64,000 nucleotides of DNA. Origin: Globomyces pollinis-pini (taxonomy: Eukaryota; Chytridiomycota; Chytridiomycetes; Rhizophydiales; Globomycetaceae). The stretch spans positions 62,001 to 126,000 of the forward strand of contig MU621098.1 of NCBI GenBank assembly GCA_025399215.1, in the 5' to 3' direction. The notes beneath the pieces are model-generated. The model saw only the letters and a list, made by a program, of their open reading frames with translations. It ran no database searches and had not been told where the DNA came from. Of the stretch, positions 21,724 to 30,812 are shown one piece after another (position 1 is the stretch's first letter; each line of letters begins with the position of its first letter). The position numbers and the translations under genes are program-made.

Positions 21724-24113
21724 ATGGATTTTGAACGAAGTAGGCAGGATCTTCCTATATTTCAGTATAAAACTGACCTAATCAATGCGATAAATCAATA
21801 TCAAATACTAGTGGTAGTCGGAGACACTGGAAGTGGAAAGACGACACAATTACCACAATACATGATGGAAGATAAAACAAATACCATTGCTGTCACTCAA
21901 CCAAGAAGAATTGCAGCTATATCTGCTGCAAATCGTGTTGCTGAGGAAGCGGGATCAAAGCTGGGTAAACTATCTTGTTTCGATGTTTATCTTAGGTGAC
22001 TTGGTTGGTTATTCAGTACGATTTGAACGATGTATTTCAAAGTATACAAAATTGACTTATATGACTGATGGGACTTTACTTCAAACATGTACATCTGACC
22101 CAGAATTCAAACAATATTCTGTTATCATATTAGATGAATCTCATGAGCGATCCTTAGAAACTGATATACTTTTTGGACTTCTTCGAAAAGCTTGTAGAAA
22201 TCGACCAGAGTTAAAAGTGATCATCATGTCAGCAACGTTAGATATTGAAAAGTTTACCGAATATTTTGGTATAATTCAATTTGCTAAGATAAAGATTGTC
22301 CAGCTTTTTCTGTTCCTGGAAGAATGTTTGAAGTAGATGTGTTTTGGCAGAGAAAGATGAAATTCTCGATTTTGAAAAGTACTTATGTGGAAAGAAGTGT
22401 TTCGACTGTTATGCATATACATAAAAATGAAAATCTTGGAGATGTACTAGTGTTTTTGACCGGTCAGTTTGAGATTGAACAGGCTGTGAAACAGTTAGAG
22501 GAGTTGGAAGAAGAATTGAATTACTCTGATGTAAAAGACAAAGATATTAAGGGGATGGTCGTTTATCCCATCTATTCAAGTTTAGAAACATTGGAACAGA
22601 AGAATATCTTCAAACCAGCTCGTAATGGATATCGAAAAGTAGTCATAGCAACGAATATTGCTCAAACATCGGTTACTGTACCGGGAATCAAGTCTGATTT
22701 GTGTTTTCTAACATTCTAGGTATGTTGTTGATTGTGGATTTGTGAAACAAAAACAATATGATGCTAAAACCCACATGGATGCACTTTTGGTAGTTCCTGT
22801 ATCTCAAGCGGCAGCTACTCAACGCGCTGGTAGAGCTGGTAGAACTGAAAGCGGAAAAGTTTACCGGCTTTACTGTAAAGAAGCGTTTGAGGAGATGGCC
22901 CCTACAACTACTCCTGAAATTCAACGCTCTTCCTTACTGGGCACCATTTTGTATTTATTGAAGATAGGAATTAAAGATGTTTTGAATTTTGATTTCATTG
23001 ATCCACCTGAACCATCATTGGTAATGTCCGCTATTAAAGAGTTATTTTTGTTGGGTAAAAACTTTTAATTAACCTGTAAAGGTGCAGTAAATGAACATGG
23101 CGCATTGACGCATATGGGAAAAATGATGGCTGACTTTCCAATCTCACCCTATCTTTCCAGATGTTTAATATCAAGTGCAAAGGATTTCAAATGCTCCGAA
23201 GAAGTTGTGACCATTGCTGCTATGCTTTCTTCTGAAGATTTCTTTCTGACTCCTAGAAATAAGGACAAAGTTGAAAAAGCTGGTAAGATTTGGTATTTTA
23301 ACCACAGAGGAAATTTGGAAAACGTTCTTTGACTCTAGCGGTGACCATGTGACTTATTGGAATTGCTTTAATGCTTGGGAAAGATCAAATTTTTCAAAGG
23401 ATTGGTGTGTAAAACATTTTTTCCATTTTAGGGCACTAAATGTTGCCAAAAATGTCAAACAACAGCTTCAAACGATAATGCGCAAGCATCATTTACCTCT
23501 TGTTTCTATTTATAATCACAAATCCTCTAAATTACAATCATCTGCAAGAGTACCTATTTTGAAAGCTTTTTGTACTGGATTCTATACGAATACAGCAAAG
23601 AAGCATCAATATAGACCAGTTTTCTTTCCGTATTTAAAATCAGTTTCCAATACGGCTAATTCATCAGATATTGTTGCACTGTATTTATCCTCATCATCCA
23701 GTTTATCACAAGTCGACCCAGATCGCTTGGAGTGGATTATCTATAATGATGTACAATATGTTAACCGAGCAAATATGAAGGTTGTTAGTAGAATTGATTT
23801 TTCTATGGTAGAAGTCCATTTGGGCCGAGTAGATCTTATGGACACTTCAAAATTGTGTAAAATCGATGAAACAAATACACATGATACAAACGTAAGTATT
23901 GACGAACCTAAAGAACTGGATGAAAGCAATAAGAACATTCCTATAGCATTTGATAGCTCACACGAAATAATTGATGAATTGCATCATAAAGAGCATGTGG
24001 CAGGGGAGACAGTCAAACCAGAACCACTCAAAGAAGATAAGCCCGATTCCGCAGAGCTCAAGAGAATAGCAGCTAGAGAGAGATTTTTAGCCAGAAAGAA
24101 GTTAAAAAAGTAA
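21724..24113 (+). CDS. DEAH-family RNA helicase with DESH motif II, DHX40-like
   Basis: This is an ATP-dependent RNA helicase of the DEAH/RHA group. Motifs in order are [14 protein letters not shown] (I), TQPRRIAA (Ia), [10 protein letters not shown] (Ib), LDESHERS (II, DESH instead of DEAH), MSATLD (III), [10 protein letters not shown] (IV), [14 protein letters not shown] (V) and QRAGRAGR (VI), then the ratchet and OB-fold regions ([12 protein letters not shown]). The C-terminal end, after the OB-fold, resembles DHX40, and an acidic/basic tail follows ([12 protein letters not shown]). Start ATG 21724. About six short introns are needed; one after FTEYFG is about 26 nt. The substrate RNA cannot be inferred. 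Confidence 0.85.
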
Positions 24114-24340
24114 CTATCGTTAGTAGGATGACAACTACACCTTGTCCTCAAATATTATCCAATAAAATCAGCAATTTATATTTAAATGAAAATAGCCAAC
24201 CATTAATCGCTTTATATCGTTCTTATATTAAGAAACTCCTGTATAAATAGTTGTGAAATTGTGTATCATCTGTATGATTTTCGCGTCATTTTTGTCTTTT
24301 TACAAACAGCGTTCGTAAAGAGCTCCCTGAACCAATCAGA

Positions 24341-26559
24341 ATGAACAAATATCGAATCATCAAACAATTGGGCGATGGCTCTTTTGGAACAGTGCTACAA
24401 GCAGATAATTTAGAAACCAACGAAACAGTAATAGTCAAATCAAACTAAAATGGATAGGTAAACACCCAATAGTTTCTCATGATTTTATTAGGTAGCCATA
24501 AAGAAAATGAAAAAGAAATATTACAGTTGGAATGAATGCTTAAATTTGAGAGAGGTCAAGGTATTTGATTCAATATAATTTAAACTTTGGAAAGTCTCTC
24601 AAAAAAATCAACAATCACATCAATATAATTCGATTAAAAGAAGTCATTAGAGAGAACGATGAATTACATTTTGTATTCGAATTCGCTGATGGAAATTTAT
24701 ATCAAAAAATGAAAGAGCAAGAGGGAATTCCATTTCCAATCACAGATGTTAAAAGATATACGTAATTAAATTCTCGACTCTTACCGAATTAGATTTGAAG
24801 TTCTACAAGGATTAGCATTTATGCATAAACACGGTTTTTTTCATAGAGACATGAAGCCAGGTAAATTGAACCAAATACGTTAAAATATTAGAAAATTTGC
24901 TACTGGTGAATGATGTTATCAAAATTGCAGATTTTGGGCTTGCTCGTGAAACACGTAGTCTTCCACCATACACAGAATATGTGAGTACGCGATGGTAACA
25001 AAGTGATAAACTAACCTGTAGGTATCGAGCCCCAGAAGTGTTACTAAGATCAACAACATATTCATCACCAATTGATATTTGGGCAGTTGGTGCCATTATT
25101 GCAGAACTATTCAACTTACAACCTATGTTTCCTGGAGTTTCGGAAATAGATGAAATTTACAGAATATGCTCTGTATGTGGACCCCCGACTGCAGATTCTG
25201 GAGATATACTACAACTAACAAAGGATGATAATCATGATTATGATTCAAAAGGAAAACATAGTTCATATTATGATTCTGTATCAGTAAATCATAGACCTAA
25301 ACGTGATCAAATGTTTGCTGGGGGGCCTTGGCAAGAAGGACTTCGTTTAGCAGCTCAAATGGGATTTAAATTCCCACCCGGAAGTCCAGTGCCCATATCG
25401 TATCTGTTGACGAATGCACCAGATGATGCAATACAGTTAGTAGCAGACATGCTGATATATGATCCACATAAAAGACCTACGGCAAGTGAATCTATCAAGC
25501 ACCCATGGTTTGCGGAACTTCATTCTCAAGAGGTTGGTAGCTCGCCAATAGTTGCCGACGATGCCAGTCACTTTGGTTTGAATGGTACTGAAGAAAGTCA
25601 GATAAAAAAGGGAAAAGGTTCATTTAGATCAAGTTCTATCACAAGCAGGGGTAGCTACCTAGCAGATACAACAGGAAATACGTCTTTTTTAGCCCGCCCG
25701 TCGAATGTCATACCGAGTGAAGACAGAACAAGAAATATTGAATTAGAAGCAATAGAGGATTCTATCTTGAAAGAAGTTTCTACACATACAAATGGGACCC
25801 TTACAAAAAAACCGAGTCAAAATGATTCCCAAAACCCAGTTAAAAAAAAGAATTATGAAATCGTTTCCAATAAACAATCACTTCCAGATTCAAACCAGCC
25901 ATTCAAACAAAATCAATATCCAGTTCTACCACCGCCTCTCAAGTTAGATACAAATAGTAGTCTTAACTACTCTCAGGTAGTAAATTTTTTCATGCTAATA
26001 TGGAAGGGATACCATGATGCGAAACCAATAGAGAATGTTTCATCGTTTAGGAAGTTATCTAATTCGCAGCTGGCAGATATTAAAGGAAAAATTATCAGCC
26101 CACAACAAAAGAAACCATTCTTTCCTGATTTCTTCCGACGTGATGTAGGACGGGTAACAACCGATCTTAGGGTTCAAGGTAATTGAATAAATGATTAAAA
26201 CAATAGGATCCCAAGTTCGGTCACCTGTAAAGAGTCAACCTCCATCTCTATTATACCGTGACACTATCCCAAGAACACAGATACAGACCCTACCTTTTTC
26301 ATTTGGATTTGGTAGTAACCGAAAGTCATCTAATGCCAATCCGACCAGAGTTTCCAGTAACAATCTAACAGCTTTACCAGCATTGGGTGGAAGTCATTAT
26401 CCACTGCGGAACTCCAGTAATGATTACGATAGAAAACCAGGATATAACTCTGAGAATACAGCCCAATTGAACTTACCTCAAATAGCGTTAAAAAAACAAA
26501 CCAGAGCTAATGAAAAGTCTGGTCATAAACGGTCCAACCGAAAACTGTTTAATATTTAA
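24341..26559 (+). CDS. MAK/ICK/Ime2-family (RCK) protein kinase
   Basis: The RCK kinases include human MAK/ICK/MOK and yeast Ime2, which control meiosis or cilia. The glycine loop [14 protein letters not shown] lysine, HRDMKPEN catalytic loop, DFGLARE and activation loop [16 protein letters not shown] are all present, with RCK-type [17 protein letters not shown]. The C-terminal half (about 370 residues) is Ser/Asn-rich and unconserved. Start ATG 24341. The first intron is composite (24428-24491); five more are 27-34 nt. A TEY dual-phosphorylation motif occurs where MAK/ICK have TDY. Two Ndt80-like genes, homologs of an Ime2 partner family in yeast, lie in the same window. Confidence 0.88.
24428..24491 (+). 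other. Composite first intron of the MAK/Ime2-like kinase
   Basis: The kinase frame joins GAAACA to GTAGCCATAAAG, giving ETVAIKKM. The intervening 64 nt divide at AG|GT into 24428-24457 (30 nt, GTAATAG...TGGATAG) and 24458-24491 (34 nt, GTAAAC...TTATTAG). Confidence 0.6.
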
Positions 26560-26678
26560 TGTTAATACTCATTGTAACTAGAAAAGGTTTAATGGAATGA
26601 AGAAATTCTAATTAACTAGAAATATAGCGTTAATAAACTAGTAATACCTACAAAATTCAAGATGTAAATTAGGATATA

Positions 26679-27027
26679 TTAATGTAATGGAGTAGTACGA
26701 TGAAGTTCTTCCAAGTAATCTAATGATTTTTTGATTTGTTGAACTTGATCATATAATTCTTGTACTGATCCCATATCCATTTCAACATCATGAATAGTTT
26801 GAATTAAAGTAGACGCTTTTGATATAGAGCAATTGACTTCAATAGCTAATTGATCGACTGTTTTTAATTGAGCATCAACACTTTGTCCAGTATAAATGGT
26901 CATCTAATAATATTTAGTATAAATATGCTACTTCTGATAGTTTGGATTGAATTGATGCATATAACTCTACCAAATCCTTACTCATTCTTTCAGCTTCCAG
27001 TTCAATTGTGTCTAAGAGATTCTTCAT
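26679..27027 (-). CDS. BORC complex subunit 6-like protein (DUF2365)
   Basis: BORCS6 is part of the BORC complex that links lysosomes to Arl8 and kinesin. The short protein (about 107 residues) consists of helices: IELEAERMSKDLVELYASIQ, then MTIYTGQSVDAQLKTVDQLA and MDMGSVQELYDQVQQIKKSL, ending in LDYLEELHR, which follow the BORCS6 C-terminal domain in order and spacing. Start ATG 27027, one 28-nt intron at 26904-26931. The family assignment is from pattern memory without a search. It is convergent with the kinase gene, about 120 bp from its stop. Confidence 0.6.
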
Positions 27028-27073
27028 TTTAAATTTTAAATCCAACTTTTTCACCTTTAAAGATAATAATACT

Positions 27074-27305
27074 GGATGCAAACAAGATCAATTGACAGGT
27101 AATGTTGCTGCTGATGAACTTTTGGAAGTGTATGGATTCAAATCTGTAAAAAAATACGAGTCTTCTAATTATTGGATGGTAGTCAAGGGGTAGGTAGTGT
27201 ACGGCACGTTATTAGCTTTTAGGTTACTGCATCTTTAGATGATGGTGTTTTAATAATTACTATTCCAAATCTTATTCTAATTATAAGAGATCATCATACT
27301 ATCTA
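27074..27305 (+). CDS. Possible small two- or three-exon gene, unknown product
   Basis: The plus strand here holds open segments YGFKSVKKYESSNYWM and VTASLDDGVLIITIPNLIL that join in frame if a 44-nt intron (27180-27223) is removed. A further 29-nt intron could lie upstream, with ATG near 27074. The segment ASLDDGVLIITIPN recalls the end of Hsp20-type domains, but the rest does not fit well. Support is weak, and these pieces could also be exons of the neighbouring coiled-coil gene. Confidence 0.25.
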
Positions 27306-27361
27306 GTAAATTCGTTTGATAAATCCCAATTCAATGAAATTTGTTTTTTCCTCAGAACATC

Positions 27362-27940
27362 ATGCAGGAGGAACTATCGGATTTAGTTTTATGCGAACCA
27401 GAAAAGAACTCTGAAAGCAAACAATCATTTGAAGAGTTCTTAATCAAAGTCAATCGATTTCAACAATCCATCCAACAATTAAAACTAATTCAAAGTCAAC
27501 TCTTTCATGAAATGAATATTTTATCAACTGAATTGACTAATTTAATTGATATTGTGGAACCATTGGAAGAAAATCATGGTATTCAAGTTAAAATGGATTT
27601 AAATCAAATGATTTGGGGATTTACTGTCAATGAACAAAGTTTCAAGAAATTATTACAGAGTGAAATTCAAATTGATAAAGATATTCAAGTTCATAAAAAT
27701 AGAGTGAAAGAGTTAATTGAATCGTACTCTTTTGTAGCATCATCACTGGGAAATTTGATCACCAATTCGCTGTCGGAATCAAATCATTCAGAGGATCCAA
27801 ATTTACCTCAACAGTTGGAAAAAATCAAGGCATACACTAGTTTTTGTGATGCCAGAACGAAATTGATGGAAGCAGAAAAAACATATCAAAGTTCAAAATT
27901 AGTATGGGATGATATTCAACAAGAGAGAAGAGTCGAATAA
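27362..27940 (+). CDS. Predicted coiled-coil protein, unknown
   Basis: A single exon encodes about 192 residues starting at ATG 27362. It is rich in Glu, Lys, Gln, Leu and Ile with long helical runs (FEEFLIKVNRFQQSIQQLKL, later KIKAYTSFCDARTKLMEAEK) and probably forms a coiled coil or BAR-like helical bundle. A CTCAG acceptor-like site lies directly before the start, so upstream exons are possible. I do not recognise the family. Confidence 0.5.
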   Translation: MQEELSDLVLCEPEKNSESKQSFEEFLIKVNRFQQSIQQLKLIQSQLFHEMNILSTELTNLIDIVEPLEENHGIQVKMDLNQMIWGFTVNEQSFKKLLQSEIQIDKDIQVHKNRVKELIESYSFVASSLGNLITNSLSESNHSEDPNLPQQLEKIKAYTSFCDARTKLMEAEKTYQSSKLVWDDIQQERRVE

Positions 27941-28119
27941 TAGACTTCTCAATCATTGATATCTATCTTGGATAATATAATTATTTACAATCATATTCTT
28001 CATCACCAATTCACTTTGGAAAATACAAAAATTCATTATGTGAACAAGCTTCAACAGGTTTGCAATTTTCTGTTGATTATTCAATGACAGTTATAGTAAC
28101 TCTATTACCTAATCTACCA

Positions 28120-28140
28120 ACCATAGTACTGACTATGAGC
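28120..28140. repeat. Left copy of a 21-bp direct repeat flanking the orphan/element block
   Basis: The sequence accatagtactgactatgag plus c occurs here and again with one mismatch at 29341-29361. The two copies enclose 1.2 kb that holds the orphan ORF and the inverted-repeat element. Confidence 0.6.
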
Positions 28141-28284
28141 TTGTGATTTCATTAAACATTCAGCACTTTCCTTATTTTGAAGATAGGGAAATTTGTGATC
28201 GCTATCCCTGAATTTACTACACAGAATCAGAGACGGTTTTTGTCCCCATTTTTTTTTTCTTCCTTTAACAAAAAAGTTTCTTCC

Positions 28285-28653
28285 ATGACATCGATTTGGT
28301 TTTTAAAAGTAGTTATTGCATGTCCCAGTTTTAAGCGCCCCTCTGCTGAAGTCACGACCACCTTTTTCTCAACTGCCGATGATGCCAAAGTTGCTCTGAA
28401 AGACCAGGTAATTGCGTACATGAATGGCCATCATGTCACTCTTAAAGCTTTATTGGATGATGGTGAGCATTTTGATTATCGTTACCGTGAATCCTATATG
28501 GATCAAGTCCCGTTCGAAGCAAGCGTTGTTAAGATCGATTCCGTAAACGGTAAAATCGAGGAGACCAAGGTTTGGGACTACCAGAGTATTTTGGATGAGT
28601 TTGCTGATGAATTTTATCAGGCCAGCAAGAAAATTGAATCATACTTATATTAA
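28285..28653 (+). CDS. Orphan ORF bordering an inverted-repeat element
   Basis: The frame is open from 28177 but the first ATG is at 28285, giving 122 residues. The product is acidic, with segments STADDAKVALKDQVIAYMNG and YRESYMDQVPFEASVVKIDS; I recognise no family. Its base composition (more G/C, codons such as GTC, AAG, GCC) differs from the AT-rich neighbours. The stop codon lies inside the left 10-bp direct repeat of the element at 28657-29263, and the whole block sits between two 21-bp near-identical repeats. It could be a transferred or mobile gene, or a fragment; its 5' end is uncertain. Confidence 0.45.
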   Translation: MTSIWFLKVVIACPSFKRPSAEVTTTFFSTADDAKVALKDQVIAYMNGHHVTLKALLDDGEHFDYRYRESYMDQVPFEASVVKIDSVNGKIEETKVWDYQSILDEFADEFYQASKKIESYLY

Positions 28654-28668
28654 TAGGAAGCTGATGAA

Positions 28669-28767
28669 ACACACAACCCAAAATAATGAACACACAACCA
28701 ATTTAATGAAGACACTCCCAATTTAATGAACACACAACCAAATATACTGAAAAATGGTAGCACCAAC
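28669..28767 (+). repeat. Left terminal inverted repeat
   Basis: This 99-bp arm begins acacacaaccc and ends ggtagcaccaac. It is the reverse complement of 29153-29251 with about one mismatch. Confidence 0.85.
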
Positions 28768-29152
28768 GTTTCATACTAACAACAAGACACACCTTGGTCA
28801 TTTTAAAACTTTTATTGATTTTTATTGATGTCTTAGAGCTGGTAGTGCATCCGCTACTCTCCCTCTCGCTCGCTTAGCCTTTCTAGTGTTTCCTCTGTAT
28901 ACCAATGATTGATCTAAATCAATTCTTGTAGCATTAGTTCCAAACATTTAAAGACTATATTAATTTCGTTTGTAATTTTCCCATTCATGCTTGCGCATGT
29001 TTAGTTGTGCTGATGTCATGAGATGTAAAGTTAACAAAGAGAAGAAAAGAGAAGAAAAGGTTGGATAAGTAACTTATCCGATTCTTGGACGTTTTTTTAT
29101 ATTGAATTTAACATAAATTTAATAAAAAAAGAAGGGTTGTGTGATGAACCAA

Positions 29153-29251
29153 GTTGGTGCTACCATTTTTCAGTATTTTTGGTTGTGTGTTCATTAAATT
29201 GGGAGTGTCTTCATTAAATTGGTTGTGTGTTCATTATTTTGGGTTGTGTGT
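29153..29251 (-). repeat. Right terminal inverted repeat
   Basis: This 99-bp arm begins gttggtgctacc and ends gggttgtgtgt, mirroring the arm at 28669-28767. Confidence 0.85.
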
Positions 29252-29340
29252 TCAATTTCTTTCATATTAATAGACTATGCTAGCTTCTGATTATGTTTAC
29301 TTGTTGTATACGCTTATTTAATGTTGTCATTAACTTCTCA

Positions 29341-29361
29341 ACCATATTACTGACTATGAGC
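29341..29361. repeat. Right copy of the 21-bp direct repeat
   Basis: This copy differs from the left one at 28120-28140 at a single position (tatt for tagt). Confidence 0.6.
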
Positions 29362-29489
29362 AATTCTATTCTGATTGTACTATTTGTATTTCCTTCAACA
29401 ATGTCCAATCTTGCATAAAACAATTTAAACTTTTTAACTTTTTGAAATCATGCAAAATAAATTGAATTTGAAAAACTTTAATTAACTTG

Positions 29490-29720
29490 ATGGGACAAAT
29501 CTTCAGTAAGACCGATTTAAAGTTACCAGATAAAACTCAATTAAACAATTCAATTCCCAACAAAAAAGATATAAAATTGAATACTCGACAGTTAAAAATC
29601 AAGAAACTGAATAGATTGTTTTTGAAGAAACATAAACATTCATTTTCATCACTAATTAGACAAAGAAGACTTAAAAGAAGATTAAAATCTACTACTATGG
29701 TAAAAGGTATTCTATTGTAA
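29490..29720 (+). CDS. Small basic protein with possible N-myristoylation start
   Basis: One exon encodes 76 residues beginning MGQIFSKTDLK and very rich in Lys, Arg and Leu (RQLKIKKLNRLFLKKHKH). Gly-2 with Ser at position 6 fits the N-myristoylation consensus, which with the basic patch would suit a membrane-attached protein. There is no known domain. It is convergent with the phosphatase gene; the stops are 15 bp apart. Confidence 0.4.
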   Translation: MGQIFSKTDLKLPDKTQLNNSIPNKKDIKLNTRQLKIKKLNRLFLKKHKHSFSSLIRQRRLKRRLKSTTMVKGILL

Positions 29721-29735
29721 ATAAAGTTGTTTGCA

Positions 29736-30391
29736 TTATATTTTTGTTACTTTTAGACTTTCATTAAAAGCAACCAATTCTTTAAAAAAACCTGAATTTG
29801 GTTTAATTCTTGGACGTTTCAATTTCACCATTGAAAACGCTTCATCTAAAGACATTTGATATTTTTTCATTAAATAAGAAATAACCAAAGTGGGTGACCT
29901 TGAAACTCCAGCTTTACAATTACTTTCATAAATTCATTTACCTTACGATTACCTTTATAAATTCGCTTACCTTTACAATGAATTAAAATCTTTGAATTTG
30001 GATTCATTAAAGCCATTTCAATGAAATCAAAGATTTTCTCAAAGTACTTTGTCATTTTTGAATCTACATGATCTGAAATAGAAATTCTACAATAAATGGG
30101 AGTTTGAAATTCAAACTTCCAATCATTCACTTTAGTTTCATAACCATCAGTTTTTATATTCTTTAATGCTTCATCTATTCCAAATTCAAATATATTTTCA
30201 GTTTGACAAGCATTGATGATATGAGTGATTCCATATTCTTTTAAAATATTTGGATCTGTAGCTTGACTTAATTGACCCAGATAAAGTCTATCAATTATCA
30301 GATCCAATGGTTCTTGCTATAAATAAAATATTTCATTAAACTTTACTAATTCATTGGATATCAATGCCTTTTGAAGAAATATTTTGGACAT
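29736..30391 (-). CDS. Dual-specificity protein phosphatase
   Basis: This is an atypical DUSP-type phosphatase that removes phosphate from Ser/Thr/Tyr. The domain opens LIIDRLYLGQLSQA, has the general-acid region CRISISDHVDSKMTKYF, and the active site ILIHCKAGVSRSPTLVISYL (HCx5R with the SRS ending), followed by MSLDEAFSMVKLKRPRIKPN. The active-site loop is split by a 59-nt composite intron (29912-29970) between HCK and AGVSRS. A first exon (MSKIFLQKALISNEL) is joined over a 30-nt intron. About 190 residues is a catalytic domain with little else. The ATG at 30391 overlaps the plus-strand ATG at 30390 within one CATG. Confidence 0.85.
29912..29970 (-). other. Composite intron made of two similar 29- and 30-nt modules
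   Basis: On the minus strand module A (29942-29970) begins GTAAGCGAATTTATAAAGG and ends TCGTAAG; module B (29912-29941) begins GTAAATGAATTTATGAAAG and ends TTGTAAAG. Aligned, they agree at most positions. Both have GT and AG ends and meet exactly at AG|GT. The phosphatase motif HCKAGVSRS is restored only when both are removed. Confidence 0.75.
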
Positions 30392-30709
30392 GGCTTTAGA
30401 AACGACATTCGAAAAGGATTTCATTCCTTGTGTTTTTTTGATTGAAAAATTTTCACGAATTTTAAATATGGGAGCCATTGGACCAATTAAAGGAAGAGGA
30501 GTAACAATTGCAATTGGAGCTTGTTATTGGTTCTTTTTAGGAAATCGTATATACCAAGACGGAGGTCATCATTTTGTAATGTTATTAAAACTGACTTTTG
30601 TTAGCTTCATCAACATGCTTGGGAAAGACCTGAAGTATTAGCTCATTTAGAGAAAGTGGATAAAAAATTTGGAACTAGATATGCTCTTGATAATATGCAT
30701 CATCATTAA
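30390..30709 (+). CDS. Small single-pass membrane protein, probably mitochondrial, unknown
   Basis: Two exons join over a 29-nt intron (30576-30604). The conserved-looking part reads MGAIGPIKGRG, a membrane segment VTIAIGACYWFFLGNRIYQD, then GHHFLHQHAWERPEVLAHLE and ends in HHH. Size and layout recall small accessory subunits of respiratory complexes, but I cannot name it. The first ATG is 30390, overlapping the start codon of the divergent phosphatase gene; the later in-frame ATG at 30468 would give a shorter protein of more typical form and may be the true start. Confidence 0.55.
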
Positions 30710-30812
30710 TGTTTCAGATCCTCAATAAAGAATTTGATTTCTCTTATCAATTACTTTCACTTAATCAAAAGATGTACTAGAATATTATACATATATTTGG
30801 AGTTATATAATA

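Larger units (their letters stand above)
28657..29263. mobile_element. MITE-like element with 99-bp terminal inverted repeats
   Basis: The arms 28669-28767 and 29153-29251 are 99-bp inverted repeats of each other with almost no mismatches. Each arm holds a 20-bp internal repeat (CCAATTTAATGAACACACAA and variants, three units). Outside the arms a 10-bp direct repeat, atattaatag, stands at 28647-28656 and 29264-29273 and may be a target-site duplication. The 385-bp interior has no long open frame, so the element would be non-autonomous. The arms could also fold as a long RNA hairpin. No transposase is present in the window. Confidence 0.65.

Noticed and set aside
23400..23442. Possible intron in the helicase near GTGTAAAACATTTTTTCC..TTTTAG
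   Set aside because: The unspliced frame [19 protein letters not shown] agrees with the conserved helicase segment, so the site is coding.
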